A DNA stretch of 19,087 nt from JAENVT01 sp031370745 (GCA_031370745.1 JANMQX010000029.1:1-19087); one strand, 5' to 3'. Positions 7,418-14,603 are shown, counted from the first letter of the stretch. Notes: generated from the sequence alone by a model not told the origin. Program-made: numbers and translations.

Positions 7418-7445
7418 GGCGCCGGGATGCGACCGTCCCGGCGTC
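7418..7445. terminator. Strong GC hairpin between convergent osmC and metE-like genes
   Basis: CGCCGGGA at 7420-7427 pairs perfectly with TCCCGGCG at 7436-7443 across an 8-base loop. One G-U and one G-C pair extend the stem to 10 pairs. It lies in the 61-bp gap between two converging stop codons. It lacks a U-run, which is common for actinobacterial stops, and would work in both directions. Confidence 0.65.
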
Positions 7446-7460
7446 CACAACGGGGTGCTA

Positions 7461-8636
7461 TCAGCTGATGCCGAGCTTCTCGGCAGCCATCCGTGTGCCC
7501 TCGACTCGATTGGTGATCTTCTGGAACGCCACCTCGCGGGCATAGTCGGGCGAGCCGTGGTTCGGCTTCTCGTCGATGCTGAACGGGGAGAACCCGCAGT
7601 CGTCGGTCGAACCAAGACGTTCCTTCGGAATGAAGTTGGCTGCTCGCACCAAGCCATCGCTGATCTCCTGCGCGCTCTCGACGCGCGGGTTACCAGGATT
7701 GGTCACGCCCACGTAACACATCTGGGCGACGCCGTCAGCGTCGTCGCGGCTGTACTTTCCGATCGACTCGTAGACACCGTCCTTCTCACGCTCGCTGGCC
7801 AACTGAATCAAGAAGTAGCCGGCGTTGATCTTGAACATCTCCGGCAACAGGTTGTTGTACGGCACGTCGGCGCTGTGCACCGAGTCGCGGTCGCCGCCCG
7901 GACAGGTGTGAATTCCAATGTTGACACGCTCCTCCGGCGTGAATCGGGCCATCACCCGATTGTTGAGGTCGATGAAGTGCGGCAACATGCCCGCCCCGGT
8001 CCACGGGTTGCGCGGGTCGGCGCGGGTTGCCAGACGACCTTCCGTGAAGTCGACCGATACTCGGGCGGCACCAGCCGCGAATGCCTGGCGGATGTCTTTC
8101 TCGCATTCGTCGATGAGATCAGCTTCGAATGCTTCGCGGCTGTAGCCCGGCACCTCGGTGCTCAACGGATACAGCAGCGCAAGCATCGATGGAGCGATCA
8201 CAGCCTGTTTCATCGGCCGATCGGTGTAGCCGATCGATTGCTTCAACGTGTCGGCTGCATACGTCTTGTAGCGGAAGGGCCCGCCGGTCAGGCGGGGCAG
8301 TTGCCGGCCGTGACCATCGGCGAAAATGGCAAAGAACTGTCCCCCGGCTCCACCCAGGTTGTCGGCCAGGCCGGTGCCCGCCAACGTGTCGGTGATCGGG
8401 TACGTCGCGAAACTCGACCAGCGTTGCTCGCCATCGGAGATGATCGGAGCGCCAGTGGCCTCGAGGTGTTCAATCGAGTCGCGGACCGCGGCATCCTGCT
8501 CTTTCTCGAGATCCTCCTTGGCGATCGAGCCGGCGTCGTATGCCGCGTACGCGGCCTGCAACGTGCTGGGTCTCGGGAGGGAACCAACAGGTTCGGTCGG
8601 AATGCCCGTCGCAGAGCGTGGATCGTAGGTTGTCAC
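7461..8636 (-). CDS. MetE C-terminal-domain-like methyltransferase (cobalamin-independent methionine synthase II family)
   Basis: The protein has 391 residues and is a single MetE-type TIM barrel, without the N-terminal half of true MetE. PVGSLPRPSTL is the opening signature. DGEQRWSSFATYPI (68-81) matches the DGE substrate motif. Zinc-type ligands appear at His243 and Cys245 (IGIHTCPGG), Glu282 or Glu284 (ASERE), and Cys347 (DDCGFSP). Such stand-alone proteins transfer methyl groups between small molecules and usually are not the main methionine synthase. The GTG start at 8636 is chosen because AAGGGGG (8644-8650, minus strand) sits 7 bases ahead, although the frame opens up to 8702. A perfect inverted repeat upstream and a divergent TetR suggest repression by that regulator. 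Confidence 0.88.
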   Translation of the reverse strand: MTTYDPRSATGIPTEPVGSLPRPSTLQAAYAAYDAGSIAKEDLEKEQDAAVRDSIEHLEATGAPIISDGEQRWSSFATYPITDTLAGTGLADNLGGAGGQFFAIFADGHGRQLPRLTGGPFRYKTYAADTLKQSIGYTDRPMKQAVIAPSMLALLYPLSTEVPGYSREAFEADLIDECEKDIRQAFAAGAARVSVDFTEGRLATRADPRNPWTGAGMLPHFIDLNNRVMARFTPEERVNIGIHTCPGGDRDSVHSADVPYNNLLPEMFKINAGYFLIQLASEREKDGVYESIGKYSRDDADGVAQMCYVGVTNPGNPRVESAQEISDGLVRAANFIPKERLGSTDDCGFSPFSIDEKPNHGSPDYAREVAFQKITNRVEGTRMAAEKLGIS

Positions 8637-8655
8637 GGTGAAACCCCCTTGTATA

Positions 8656-8671
8656 GACAGACCTGTCTGTC
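8656..8671. promoter_or_regulatory. Perfect TetR-type operator between metE-like gene and divergent TetR
   Basis: GACAGAC-CT-GTCTGTC has two exact 7-base arms around a 2-base centre. It lies 20 bases upstream of the metE-like start and 63 bases from the TetR start. The sequence resembles well-known AcrR/TetR sites of the TAGACAGAC..GTCTGTC type. Confidence 0.8.
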
Positions 8672-8733
8672 GCACCGTATGCCTGAGTGGAATCGGTGTC
8701 AACGGCCAACCAGCTGGCTAGCGTTTTCGGTTC

Positions 8734-9330
8734 ATGGCAGAGACGGCGGCACGGAGCACGAAAACACAACCCGCGGCGCGCGAGCGAATCATGTCGACGG
8801 CCTACACATTGTTTTGTCGCCATGGCATCAGCGCTGTCGGCATCGACACGATCGTCGAGCGCTCCGGCGTGGCCAAGATGACGCTGTACCGGCACTTCAA
8901 GTCGAAAGACGACCTGGTGCTGGCTGTGCTCGATCGTCGGGAAGAACGATGGACGAAACAATGGCTGCAGGCCGATGTCGAGAGACGAGCTGCGGATCCC
9001 GCTGATCGCCTGCTCGCAATCTTCGACGTGTTCGACGGATGGTTCCGGCGGCGCACGTTCGAGGGTTGCCTGTTCATCAACGTCCTCATCGAGGTCGACA
9101 GCCGATCGCATCCAGTGCACCGCGAGTGCCGGCGTCAGTTGGCACGAATTCGAGACTTCGTCGGCGACTTGGCGACGGACGCCGGTGTTACCGACCCGGA
9201 GGCCTTCGCTCGCCAGTGGCACATATTGATGAAGGGCTCGATTGTCGCGGCAGGCGAAGGTGACATCGACGCAGCGCTCCGCGCCAAGCAGATGGGGGCG
9301 CTGCTCCTGGCCGACCGGCTCGCCCGGTAG
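8734..9330 (+). CDS. TetR/AcrR-family transcriptional regulator
   Basis: The gene encodes 198 residues. The helix-turn-helix spans about 16-62 (RIMSTAYTLFCRHGISAVG, then VERSGVAKMTLYRHFKSKDD). The C-terminal domain starts RWTKQWLQADVERRA. FDVFDGWFRRRTFEGCLFIN (about 98-117) is the conserved ligand-domain block of a common TetR subgroup. It diverges from the metE-like gene across a perfect operator and is most simply its repressor. The start is the ATG at 8734; no strong ribosome binding site is visible. Confidence 0.92.
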   Translation: MAETAARSTKTQPAARERIMSTAYTLFCRHGISAVGIDTIVERSGVAKMTLYRHFKSKDDLVLAVLDRREERWTKQWLQADVERRAADPADRLLAIFDVFDGWFRRRTFEGCLFINVLIEVDSRSHPVHRECRRQLARIRDFVGDLATDAGVTDPEAFARQWHILMKGSIVAAGEGDIDAALRAKQMGALLLADRLAR

Positions 9331-9460
9331 TCAACGACCGACGTGTGAACTCAGCCCGTCGTGCACGCCAGGGACCCGGACCCAGCACCGCTGGAGGACG
9401 TCGCACCAGCATCTGTGGAGCTGGGCAGCGCATCGCCTTGGCCACGACCTAGGCAAAGCT

Positions 9461-9473
9461 GTGGCAACGCCAC
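9461..9473. terminator. Small hairpin in the convergent TetR/rsbP gap
   Basis: GTGGC-AAC-GCCAC forms a perfect 5-bp stem in the 159-bp gap between two converging genes (9331-9489). An alternative pairing partner, GCCAC, lies at 9441-9445. I see nothing else in this gap. It is a weak candidate for a transcription end. Confidence 0.25.
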
Positions 9474-9489
9474 GGCGTGTCGACTTCTG

Positions 9490-10686
9490 TCATTCGATCA
9501 CCGCCGGGCCGACCTTCACCACCACGACCGCGATGTCGTCGCGCGGATCGCCGCGCTGGTAGGTGAGCACATCATGCAGGATGAGATCGGCGATTCCCTG
9601 TGCTGAACCGCCGGCATCGCTCACGAGTCGGTGCAATCGGCGCTCGCCGAACAAGTGCTGCTCGCGCCGGGCTTCAGTGACGCCGTCGGTATACAGAACG
9701 ACAAGATCACCGGCGTCAAGTCGACGCGAATCGACGAAGAAACTGGGCTCGGCAAAAACGCCGAGCAATGAGCCGAATCTCCCGAACTCGACGGGCTCGG
9801 GTGCCTCACTGCGGATCAGTGCAGGAGGATGACCGGCTAGCGACATCGTGAGCATCCACGCACCGTCGCAGCGACGGAGGCGAGCGAGCGCGGCCGTGCA
9901 ATGACGTCGCCCGTCGTGGTGCAACAGCACCTCGTTCACGATTGTCAGCACCCGGCTCGGATCGTCGTGCTCGACCGCTGCGGCCCGACACGTGTATCGA
10001 GCGAGCGCAGTGACGACCGCCGCGTCGACACCTTTGCCACACACGTCACCGACCACAATGGCCCAGTCATCCACCGCAATCTGGAAGATGTCGTAGAAAT
10101 CGCCGCCGACTTCCTGACCCGATCCTGCTGGCCGATACACCGCGCCGACATCGAGACCTGGGATCTTGGGCGAGGCCGGTGGCACCAAGGTCGACTGCAG
10201 CGTCCTGGCCATCAGGTTGGCTGCCGCTTCGGATGCCTCGGCGCGTTGCTTGGCCCTGAGCAGCTCGCGCTCGTACTCGCGCCGTTGAGTTGCCGGGAAG
10301 ATCGCCGTGCGCACCACCGATGGCTGACCAGCCTCGTCGCGTTTGAGGACGGCGTTGACGAGAACCGGCAACCGCGCCCCGTCCGCGCACACGATCTCGA
10401 ACGCCAGCTCGCGTGCTGTCGATTGCATCTGCAGAAGGGGCATGAAGTGTGTTTCGTGATACAGCCGACCGCCGGCTGACAGCAACTCGACGAACCGCCT
10501 CACGCCGACGAGGTCGTCGCGGTGGTAGCCGCTCCATTCCAGGAACGTCTCGTTGACACGAATGATGACGCCGTCGGATCGCGTCGAGAGCAACCCGCAA
10601 GGTGCTTTGGCATAGAGCTCCGCATCGTCGAGTTCGAGACCGTCGGCCTCACTCGGAGCCGACCCAGGTGCTTGGGCGCCGGTCAC
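9490..10686 (-). CDS. rsbP: RsbP-like PAS-PP2C (SpoIIE) serine phosphatase
   Basis: The protein has 398 residues. A PAS sensor domain covers about 25-130 (APCGLLSTRSDGVIIRVNET, then GGRLYHETHFMPLLQMQ). A coiled-coil linker follows (133-160), then a PP2C/SpoIIE phosphatase domain to the end. Metal-binding motifs are intact: GGDFYD (194-199), GDVCGKG (213-219), LYTDGVTE (near 332) and RDDIAVV (near 385). In Bacillus subtilis RsbP dephosphorylates the anti-anti-sigma factor RsbV under energy stress and needs the hydrolase RsbQ. Here the gene directly follows the rsbQ-like gene with a GTGA start/stop overlap (10683-10686), as in the Bacillus rsbQ-rsbP order. The frame is open further upstream, but that part runs through rsbQ. 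No RsbV, RsbW or sigma gene is in the window, so the target is inferred. Confidence 0.88.
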   Translation of the reverse strand: MTGAQAPGSAPSEADGLELDDAELYAKAPCGLLSTRSDGVIIRVNETFLEWSGYHRDDLVGVRRFVELLSAGGRLYHETHFMPLLQMQSTARELAFEIVCADGARLPVLVNAVLKRDEAGQPSVVRTAIFPATQRREYERELLRAKQRAEASEAAANLMARTLQSTLVPPASPKIPGLDVGAVYRPAGSGQEVGGDFYDIFQIAVDDWAIVVGDVCGKGVDAAVVTALARYTCRAAAVEHDDPSRVLTIVNEVLLHHDGRRHCTAALARLRRCDGAWMLTMSLAGHPPALIRSEAPEPVEFGRFGSLLGVFAEPSFFVDSRRLDAGDLVVLYTDGVTEARREQHLFGERRLHRLVSDAGGSAQGIADLILHDVLTYQRGDPRDDIAVVVVKVGPAVIE

Positions 10687-11480
10687 GTCCGGACGAACGC
10701 CGCGATGGCCGCGCCAGTCTGCTCGGGCGCACTCAGGTGAGGGCAATGACCTGTCGCATCGAGAACCACCATCTCGGCATCTGGAAGGCACCGACGCACG
10801 TAAGCGCCCACCTCGATCGGTGCGATGATGTCGTCCCGGCACTGCAGCACCAACGTCGGCACCTCGACTCGCGCCAGATCTGCTCGGTTGTCGGACAAGA
10901 ACGTCACGCCGGCGAACTGACGGGCGACGTCCGGGTCGGTGCGGCAGAAGCTCTCGGTCAGCTCGATCCCGAGAGCCGGCCGATCCGGGTTTGCCATGAT
11001 TGCAGGAGCAATTGCACTGGACCAGCCGAGGTAGTTGCTGTCGAGTGACGCGAGTAGTTCATCGATGTCGGTTTCGTCGAAACCGCCGACGTAGTCGCCG
11101 TCGTTGGTGTAGCGCGGCGATGGGCACACCATGGCGAGTTTGGCGAACAAGCTCGGTTTTTCAATCGCGACGAGTGCGCCGATCATCGCACTGACGGAGT
11201 GCCCCACGAAGACGACATCGTGGAGATCCAGGGCCTCGCATATCGCGATGACGTCGTCGGCATATCCATCGAGCGATGAATACCGTTGGGAGTCATACGC
11301 GGCGAGGTCGGAACTACCCGCACCGACATAATCGAAGACGATCACCCGAAAATCGGATTCGAACATCGGCGTGACGAAGCGCCACATGTTCTGATCGCAC
11401 CCGAAGCCATGGGCGAACAGCATCGGCTGACCATCGGGCCGACCCGTCTGCTGCACCGCATGTTGCTCGACGACTCCCAC
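10683..11480 (-). CDS. rsbQ: RsbQ-like alpha/beta hydrolase, stress-signalling partner of RsbP
   Basis: The protein has 265 residues and is similar along its length to Bacillus RsbQ, with conserved stretches such as MLFAHGFGCDQNMW, VIVFDYVGAGSSDL and CRTDPDVARQFA. The catalytic triad is Ser95 in VGHSVSA, Asp217 in CRDDIIAP and His245 in GHCPHLS. In Bacillus, RsbQ activates the PAS phosphatase RsbP in energy stress. It is also the nearest bacterial relative of the plant karrikin/strigolactone receptors, so it may hydrolyse or bind a small hydrophobic signal. The GTG start at 11480 gives the expected N-terminus; the frame is open to 11834 but that is antisense to the SDR gene. The stop overlaps the rsbP start by GTGA. 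Confidence 0.9.
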   Translation of the reverse strand: MGVVEQHAVQQTGRPDGQPMLFAHGFGCDQNMWRFVTPMFESDFRVIVFDYVGAGSSDLAAYDSQRYSSLDGYADDVIAICEALDLHDVVFVGHSVSAMIGALVAIEKPSLFAKLAMVCPSPRYTNDGDYVGGFDETDIDELLASLDSNYLGWSSAIAPAIMANPDRPALGIELTESFCRTDPDVARQFAGVTFLSDNRADLARVEVPTLVLQCRDDIIAPIEVGAYVRRCLPDAEMVVLDATGHCPHLSAPEQTGAAIAAFVRT

Positions 11481-11528
11481 GCGCCGGACCCTACCCCAGC
11501 GCAACAGCACAATTGCTGCTCGCGACGG

Positions 11529-11556
11529 AATAAAGAAAGCTACAGCTTGCTTTAAT
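11529..11556. promoter_or_regulatory. Long AT-rich dyad between divergent rsbQ and SDR genes
   Basis: AATAAAG at 11529-11535 pairs with CTTTAAT at 11550-11556 (6 of 7). AGCT at 11538-11541 pairs with AGCT at 11544-11547. The perfect core is AAGCT-AC-AGCTT. It lies 49 bases before the rsbQ start and 45 before the SDR start. The AT-rich arms contain -10-like TTTAAT (plus) and TTTATT (minus). The binding protein is not evident. Confidence 0.6.
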
Positions 11557-11600
11557 GGTGCGGACGGACGCACACGCAACGGCTCGAGGAAAGGATCGCC

Positions 11601-12302
11601 ATGCACACCGCATTGATCACCGGGGGTTCCAAGGGGCTGGGGTTGGCACTTGCCACCAGCCTCGTCCGAGATCGATGGAGCGTCGTGATCGACGGCCGCG
11701 ATCGGGCCGTGCTCGACGCAGCAGTCGCTCTCTTGAGAGCCGAGCGCCAAGGTCACGTATGCGCGATCGCCGGCGATGTCGCCGATCCCGCGCACCGCGC
11801 CGCCCTGGTCGACGCGGTCACCGAGTTCGGGCATCTCGACCTGCTCGTCAACAACGCCAGCACGCTTGGGCCGTCACCGCAACCGCCGTTGGCCGAGTAC
11901 CCGCTCGACGAGCTCGAATACGTACTGGCAGTCAACCTCGTCGCTCCGCTCGCGCTGATCCAGGCAACGCTGCCGTTGCTGCGCAGCAGCCACGGCGCTG
12001 TGGTCGACATCACCTCCGACGCCGCGGTCGAGGGCTATGCGGGCTGGGGTGGTTACGGCTCGTCGAAGGCAGCACTCGAGCAGTTGTCGAACGTGCTCGC
12101 CGCCGAGGAACCAGATGTGAGGGTGTATTGGTTCGATCCGGGCGACATGCGCACCGAGATGCACCAGGCCGCCTTCCCCTGCGAAGACATCAGCGACCGA
12201 CCGCTCCCCGAAACAGTGGTGCCTGCGCTCCGCCGTCTGCTGGGCAACGCAGCATCGAGCGGCAGATTCCGCGCCGCCGACATGCAAGAGCCAATGCCGT
12301 GA
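11601..12302 (+). CDS. Short-chain dehydrogenase/reductase
   Basis: The protein has 233 residues and a classical SDR Rossmann fold. TGGSKGLG (7-14) binds NAD(P), and GDV (58-60) and NNAS (84-87) are the next motifs. Ser139 (DITSDAA) with Tyr152 and Lys156 (YGSSK) form the catalytic set. The ATG at 11601 is preceded by GAGGAAAGGA at 11587-11596. The stop overlaps the GTG of the QueA-like gene (GTGA), so the two proteins are made together. The C-terminal half around PETVVPALRRLL is shorter than in typical SDRs. The substrate is unknown; coupling to a tRNA-modification-like enzyme suggests that it acts on the same molecule (inference). Expression is probably driven from the dyad-containing promoter at 11529-11556. 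Confidence 0.9.
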   Translation: MHTALITGGSKGLGLALATSLVRDRWSVVIDGRDRAVLDAAVALLRAERQGHVCAIAGDVADPAHRAALVDAVTEFGHLDLLVNNASTLGPSPQPPLAEYPLDELEYVLAVNLVAPLALIQATLPLLRSSHGAVVDITSDAAVEGYAGWGGYGSSKAALEQLSNVLAAEEPDVRVYWFDPGDMRTEMHQAAFPCEDISDRPLPETVVPALRRLLGNAASSGRFRAADMQEPMP

Positions 12303-13375
12303 ACTGCTCGCTCACGATGCCCGCAGTCCGAGCGTCCGGATCCTCGAACCGGCTGTCGTTCGATCTGCCGCCCCACTTGGAGGCGGCGGAACCGGCGGAG
12401 GCTCGTGGCATGACGCGTGACGGAGTGCGCATGTTGGTCGCCGAGCGAGCGACCGGCCGCTTGGTGCACTCCACGTTCGGCGCCCTCCCCACGTTCCTTC
12501 GAGCGGGCGATCTCGTCGTGATCAACACCTCGGCAGTGGTGCCAGCCGCCGTTGCGGCTTGGGACGACCACGACGACCAACTGGTTGTTCACCTTTCGAC
12601 TCGCCTCGACGACGGCCGTTGGGTGGTGGAGCCGCGGCGGATCGATGGCCACACGACACGACGGTGGGACGGAGCCGTGCCCCGTCGAATGAGCGTCGGC
12701 GACGACGCCACCATCACACTTGACGCCCCGTACCTCGACAGTTCGCGGTTGTGGGTTGCCACAGTTGAAATGCCGCAGCCGGTGTTCTCATGGCTGGCGG
12801 TGCACGGCCGGCCGATTCGGTACGCCTATGTCGACAGGGCGTGGCCGATCGCCACGTATCAGAACGTCTACGCGACGGAGCCAGGCAGCGCCGAGATGCC
12901 GAGTGCCGGGCGACCCTTCACTGCCGAGGTGATCACCCGACTCGTTGCCAAAGGCATTGCAGTCACGCCGCTTGTGCTGCACACGGGAGTTGCCTCGCTC
13001 GAGGCGACGGAACTCCCGTACCCAGAGCGTTTGCGCATACCGCCATCCACAGCAAGCCGGGTCAATGAAACGCATCGCAGCGGAGGCCGCGTGATCGCGG
13101 TGGGCACGACCGTTGTCCGCGGACTCGAAACCGCAGGAGGCGAGGCGGGGGTAGTGCGATCCTTTGACGGCTGGACCGATCTCGTCATCTCCCCCCAGCG
13201 CGGCGTGCGAGTTGTCGACGGATTGCTGACCGGGTGGCACGAGCCAGAGGCATCGCACCTGCTGATGCTGGAGGCGGTGGCAGGCCGACCATTGCTCGAA
13301 GCCTCGTACTCCGCGAGCCTGCAGGAGGGCTATCTGTGGCACGAGTTCGGCGATATGCACCTGATCCTGCCCTAG
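12299..13375 (+). CDS. QueA-like S-adenosylmethionine:tRNA ribosyltransferase-isomerase family protein
   Basis: The 358-residue product is close to the length of E. coli QueA and follows its order of motifs. AGDLVVINTSAVVPA matches GDLLVFNNTRVIPA. ATYQNVYATEPGSAEMPSAG matches the LYQTVYSEKPGAVAAPTAG block. GRVIAVGTTVVRGLE matches RVIAVGTTSVRSLE. WTDLVISPQRGVRVVDGLLT and YLWHEFGDM match the C-terminus. Several invariant residues differ: NNTR becomes NTSA, and PTAGLHF becomes PSAGRPF. True QueA adds the AdoMet ribosyl group to preQ1 in tRNA to make epoxyqueuosine. With these changes, and no queuosine gene nearby, this looks like a paralog with another substrate. GTG 12299 overlaps the SDR stop; ATG 12317 is an alternative start. 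The large open frame before 12299 is a shadow of the SDR gene. Confidence 0.85.
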   Translation: MNCSLTMPAVRASGSSNRLSFDLPPHLEAAEPAEARGMTRDGVRMLVAERATGRLVHSTFGALPTFLRAGDLVVINTSAVVPAAVAAWDDHDDQLVVHLSTRLDDGRWVVEPRRIDGHTTRRWDGAVPRRMSVGDDATITLDAPYLDSSRLWVATVEMPQPVFSWLAVHGRPIRYAYVDRAWPIATYQNVYATEPGSAEMPSAGRPFTAEVITRLVAKGIAVTPLVLHTGVASLEATELPYPERLRIPPSTASRVNETHRSGGRVIAVGTTVVRGLETAGGEAGVVRSFDGWTDLVISPQRGVRVVDGLLTGWHEPEASHLLMLEAVAGRPLLEASYSASLQEGYLWHEFGDMHLILP

Positions 13376-13379
13376 CGGA

Positions 13380-13396
13380 CCCGCGTGAAGTGCGGG
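13380..13396 (+). terminator. Hairpin just after the queA-like stop
   Basis: CCCGC-GTGAAGT-GCGGG begins 4 bases after the TAG of the queA-like gene and can form a 5-bp GC stem. There is no U-run. It may end the SDR/queA-like transcript. The remaining bases to 13561 show no gene that I can support. Confidence 0.35.
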
Positions 13397-13561
13397 GTGC
13401 CGACCTGGGTGCGCCGACAACTCACACGCGGACTCGGCAGCGACAGTTTGCAACCGCCGGGCCGGGTGCTTCCCTCTGCATGGCAACAAGCGAGAACTCA
13501 TCGAACCAACGCCGGGCGACAAGGGCGATCGGCGCGCGACCAAGAGAAGTAACGCGAGCCC

Positions 13562-14125
13562 TCAGCTCAGGTCTTTGTAGAAAATGGTGGTGGCGACGAG
13601 ACCGCCGGCCGGAGTTAAGGCGTAGCCAGGGATCGACCCGACGCGTTGCCAGCCAAGACGGTGGTAGAGGCGTTCGGCGTCAACGCTGCTGGTGTCGAGG
13701 ACCAACAAGGTCTTGCCGGCCTCCAGCGCAGCGGCCTCGATGGCGCGCATCAACGCCTCTGCCACGCCGCGTCGTCGCGCCCGGCGATGAACCAGCATCT
13801 TGGCGATCTCTCCGCGATGCGGTTGATTCTCGGGTGCTGTCAGCAGAACCTGAACCGTGCCGACGATGGCGCTGCTGCGTTGGTCTTCGGCGACCATCAG
13901 GATCAGTTCGCCGCGCATCGCGCTTTCGAGCATGCGCTTCCAGTACGCCTCGGCCCGGTCGCGTTCCAAAGGAAGCATGAAACTGACGGATGCCCCGCCT
14001 TCCACGCAATCCACAAGAACGTCCACCAGGCCACCGACGTCTGCGTCGGACCCGACTTTGCGCACGACGATCCCGTTCGCCAGCTCTGCCGGCACACCCG
14101 AACCATCCACCTTCGCACCATCCAC
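13562..14125 (-). CDS. GNAT-family N-acetyltransferase
   Basis: The protein has 187 residues. The GNAT fold begins with IVVRKVGSDADVGGLVDV. Motif A, which binds acetyl-CoA, is MLVHRRARRRGVAEALMRAI (about 112-131), with the R-x-x-G-x-A phosphate loop RRRGVA. LLVLDTSSVDAERLYHRLGW is motif B and the typical C-terminal arm. It transfers an acetyl group from acetyl-CoA to an amine; the substrate is unknown. The start is a GTG, and the first codons carry a 15-bp tandem duplication (VDGAK-VDGSG), so GTG 14110 is equally possible. It converges with the queA-like gene. Upstream there is no strong ribosome binding site. Confidence 0.85.
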   Translation of the reverse strand: MDGAKVDGSGVPAELANGIVVRKVGSDADVGGLVDVLVDCVEGGASVSFMLPLERDRAEAYWKRMLESAMRGELILMVAEDQRSSAIVGTVQVLLTAPENQPHRGEIAKMLVHRRARRRGVAEALMRAIEAAALEAGKTLLVLDTSSVDAERLYHRLGWQRVGSIPGYALTPAGGLVATTIFYKDLS

Positions 14126-14131
14126 CTTGCC
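14102..14131. repeat. 15-bp tandem duplication at the GNAT start
   Basis: ACCATCCACCTT followed by CGC (14102-14116) is repeated immediately as ACCATCCACCTT followed by GCC (14117-14131), 12-13 of 15 bases identical. It duplicates five codons at the N-terminus of the GNAT gene, including an alternative GTG start. Confidence 0.75.
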
Positions 14132-14222
14132 ATCGTTCCAAATCCGTTTCGTTCAGACCCAATGCCGGCCGGCACTTGAAACAGACCAAGTGGAGCACGT
14201 TCGAGAAGATTGTTCTCAAGTT

Positions 14223-14264
14223 TGGATCACCGATTGCCGATAGAGGATCGTTACGAGTGATCCA
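14223..14264. repeat. Inverted repeat ahead of a degraded small operon
   Basis: TGGATCAC at 14223-14230 and GTGATCCA at 14257-14264 are exact reverse complements separated by 26 bases. A third partial arm, GGATC, lies in the spacer. The second arm ends on the A of a possible ATG at 14264. It could be an operator or a leader hairpin. The 138 bases from 14126 to 14263 otherwise hold nothing that I can support. Confidence 0.35.
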
Positions 14265-14365
14265 TGACCGTCTTGCGCGCTTCTCCGCGGGGAATTGCAC
14301 TGGAGGTGCGGACCCCCGGCGATGCGCTCCCCATCGTGCCCTCGCTGTTCGGATTCGCAACATGA
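14264..14365 (+). CDS. Possible 33-residue small protein or gene fragment
   Basis: ATG 14264 opens a 33-codon frame (MTVLRASPRGIALEVRTPGD, then ALPIVPSLFGFAT) that ends in TGA overlapping the next ATG (ATGA at 14362-14365). The amino-acid usage looks coding, and the overlap is the style of real operons in this window. I do not recognise the family, and no ribosome binding site is clear. It may be the remaining end of a larger regulator or accessory gene. Confidence 0.3.
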   Translation: MTVLRASPRGIALEVRTPGDALPIVPSLFGFAT

Positions 14366-14588
14366 CCTCCAAGCGGCAAGACATGGCCTGGTCGGTGCGG
14401 GCGCGGCCGCTTGCGCTGTGTGCTGCGCCGGACTGATCGTTGGATTCCACGCGGCCATCGGCTTGGGTTCTGTCCTTGGCGTTGCGATGTTCGGCATGAT
14501 CGGACTTGCCGTTCTCGCCGGTGGATCTGATTCGAAGGCACTGATTCACTCGGCAAGTCGATTGACTCGTTGCCATCGGAACTGGTGA
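14362..14588 (+). pseudogene. Small two-helix membrane protein, apparently frameshifted
   Basis: The ATG at 14362 (MTSKRQDMA) overlaps the previous stop, but its own frame ends after 24 codons in non-membrane sequence. In another frame, from about 14385 to the TGA at 14586-14588, the DNA encodes GAGAAACAVCCAGLIVGFHA followed by AIGLGSVLGVAMFGMIGLAV. These are two Gly/Ala-rich transmembrane helices with a CVCC-like Cys pair, as in small actinobacterial membrane proteins that resemble MerT-type transporters. Joining the ATG to this segment needs one frameshift near 14380-14390. I therefore call it a recently broken gene, although a start inside the hairpin frame (ATG 14322 or TTG 14295) cannot be excluded. 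Confidence 0.45.
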
Positions 14589-14603
14589 TGGGGTTCGTCA
14601 ATA

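Noticed and set aside
7116..9005. 629-codon plus-strand open frame
   Set aside because: It is a shadow across osmC, the antisense of the MetE-C-like gene and the TetR gene; composition is random and no motif is present.
10687..10842. Upstream extension of the RsbP-like frame
   Set aside because: It overlaps the end of rsbQ and is Arg-rich; the GTGA overlap gives a natural start at 10686.
11481..11834. Upstream extension of the RsbQ-like frame
   Set aside because: It runs antisense through the SDR start and promoter region, and RsbQ begins at the position matched by GTG 11480.
11555..12298. Open frame that extends the QueA-like gene upstream by 248 codons
   Set aside because: It lies over the SDR gene in another frame and is Arg-rich low-complexity sequence; the QueA family starts at about 12299.
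14251..14601. Minus-strand 116-codon frame in the gene-poor stretch
   Set aside because: Arg/Ser/Pro-rich, no ribosome binding site and antisense to the membrane hairpin coding sequence.
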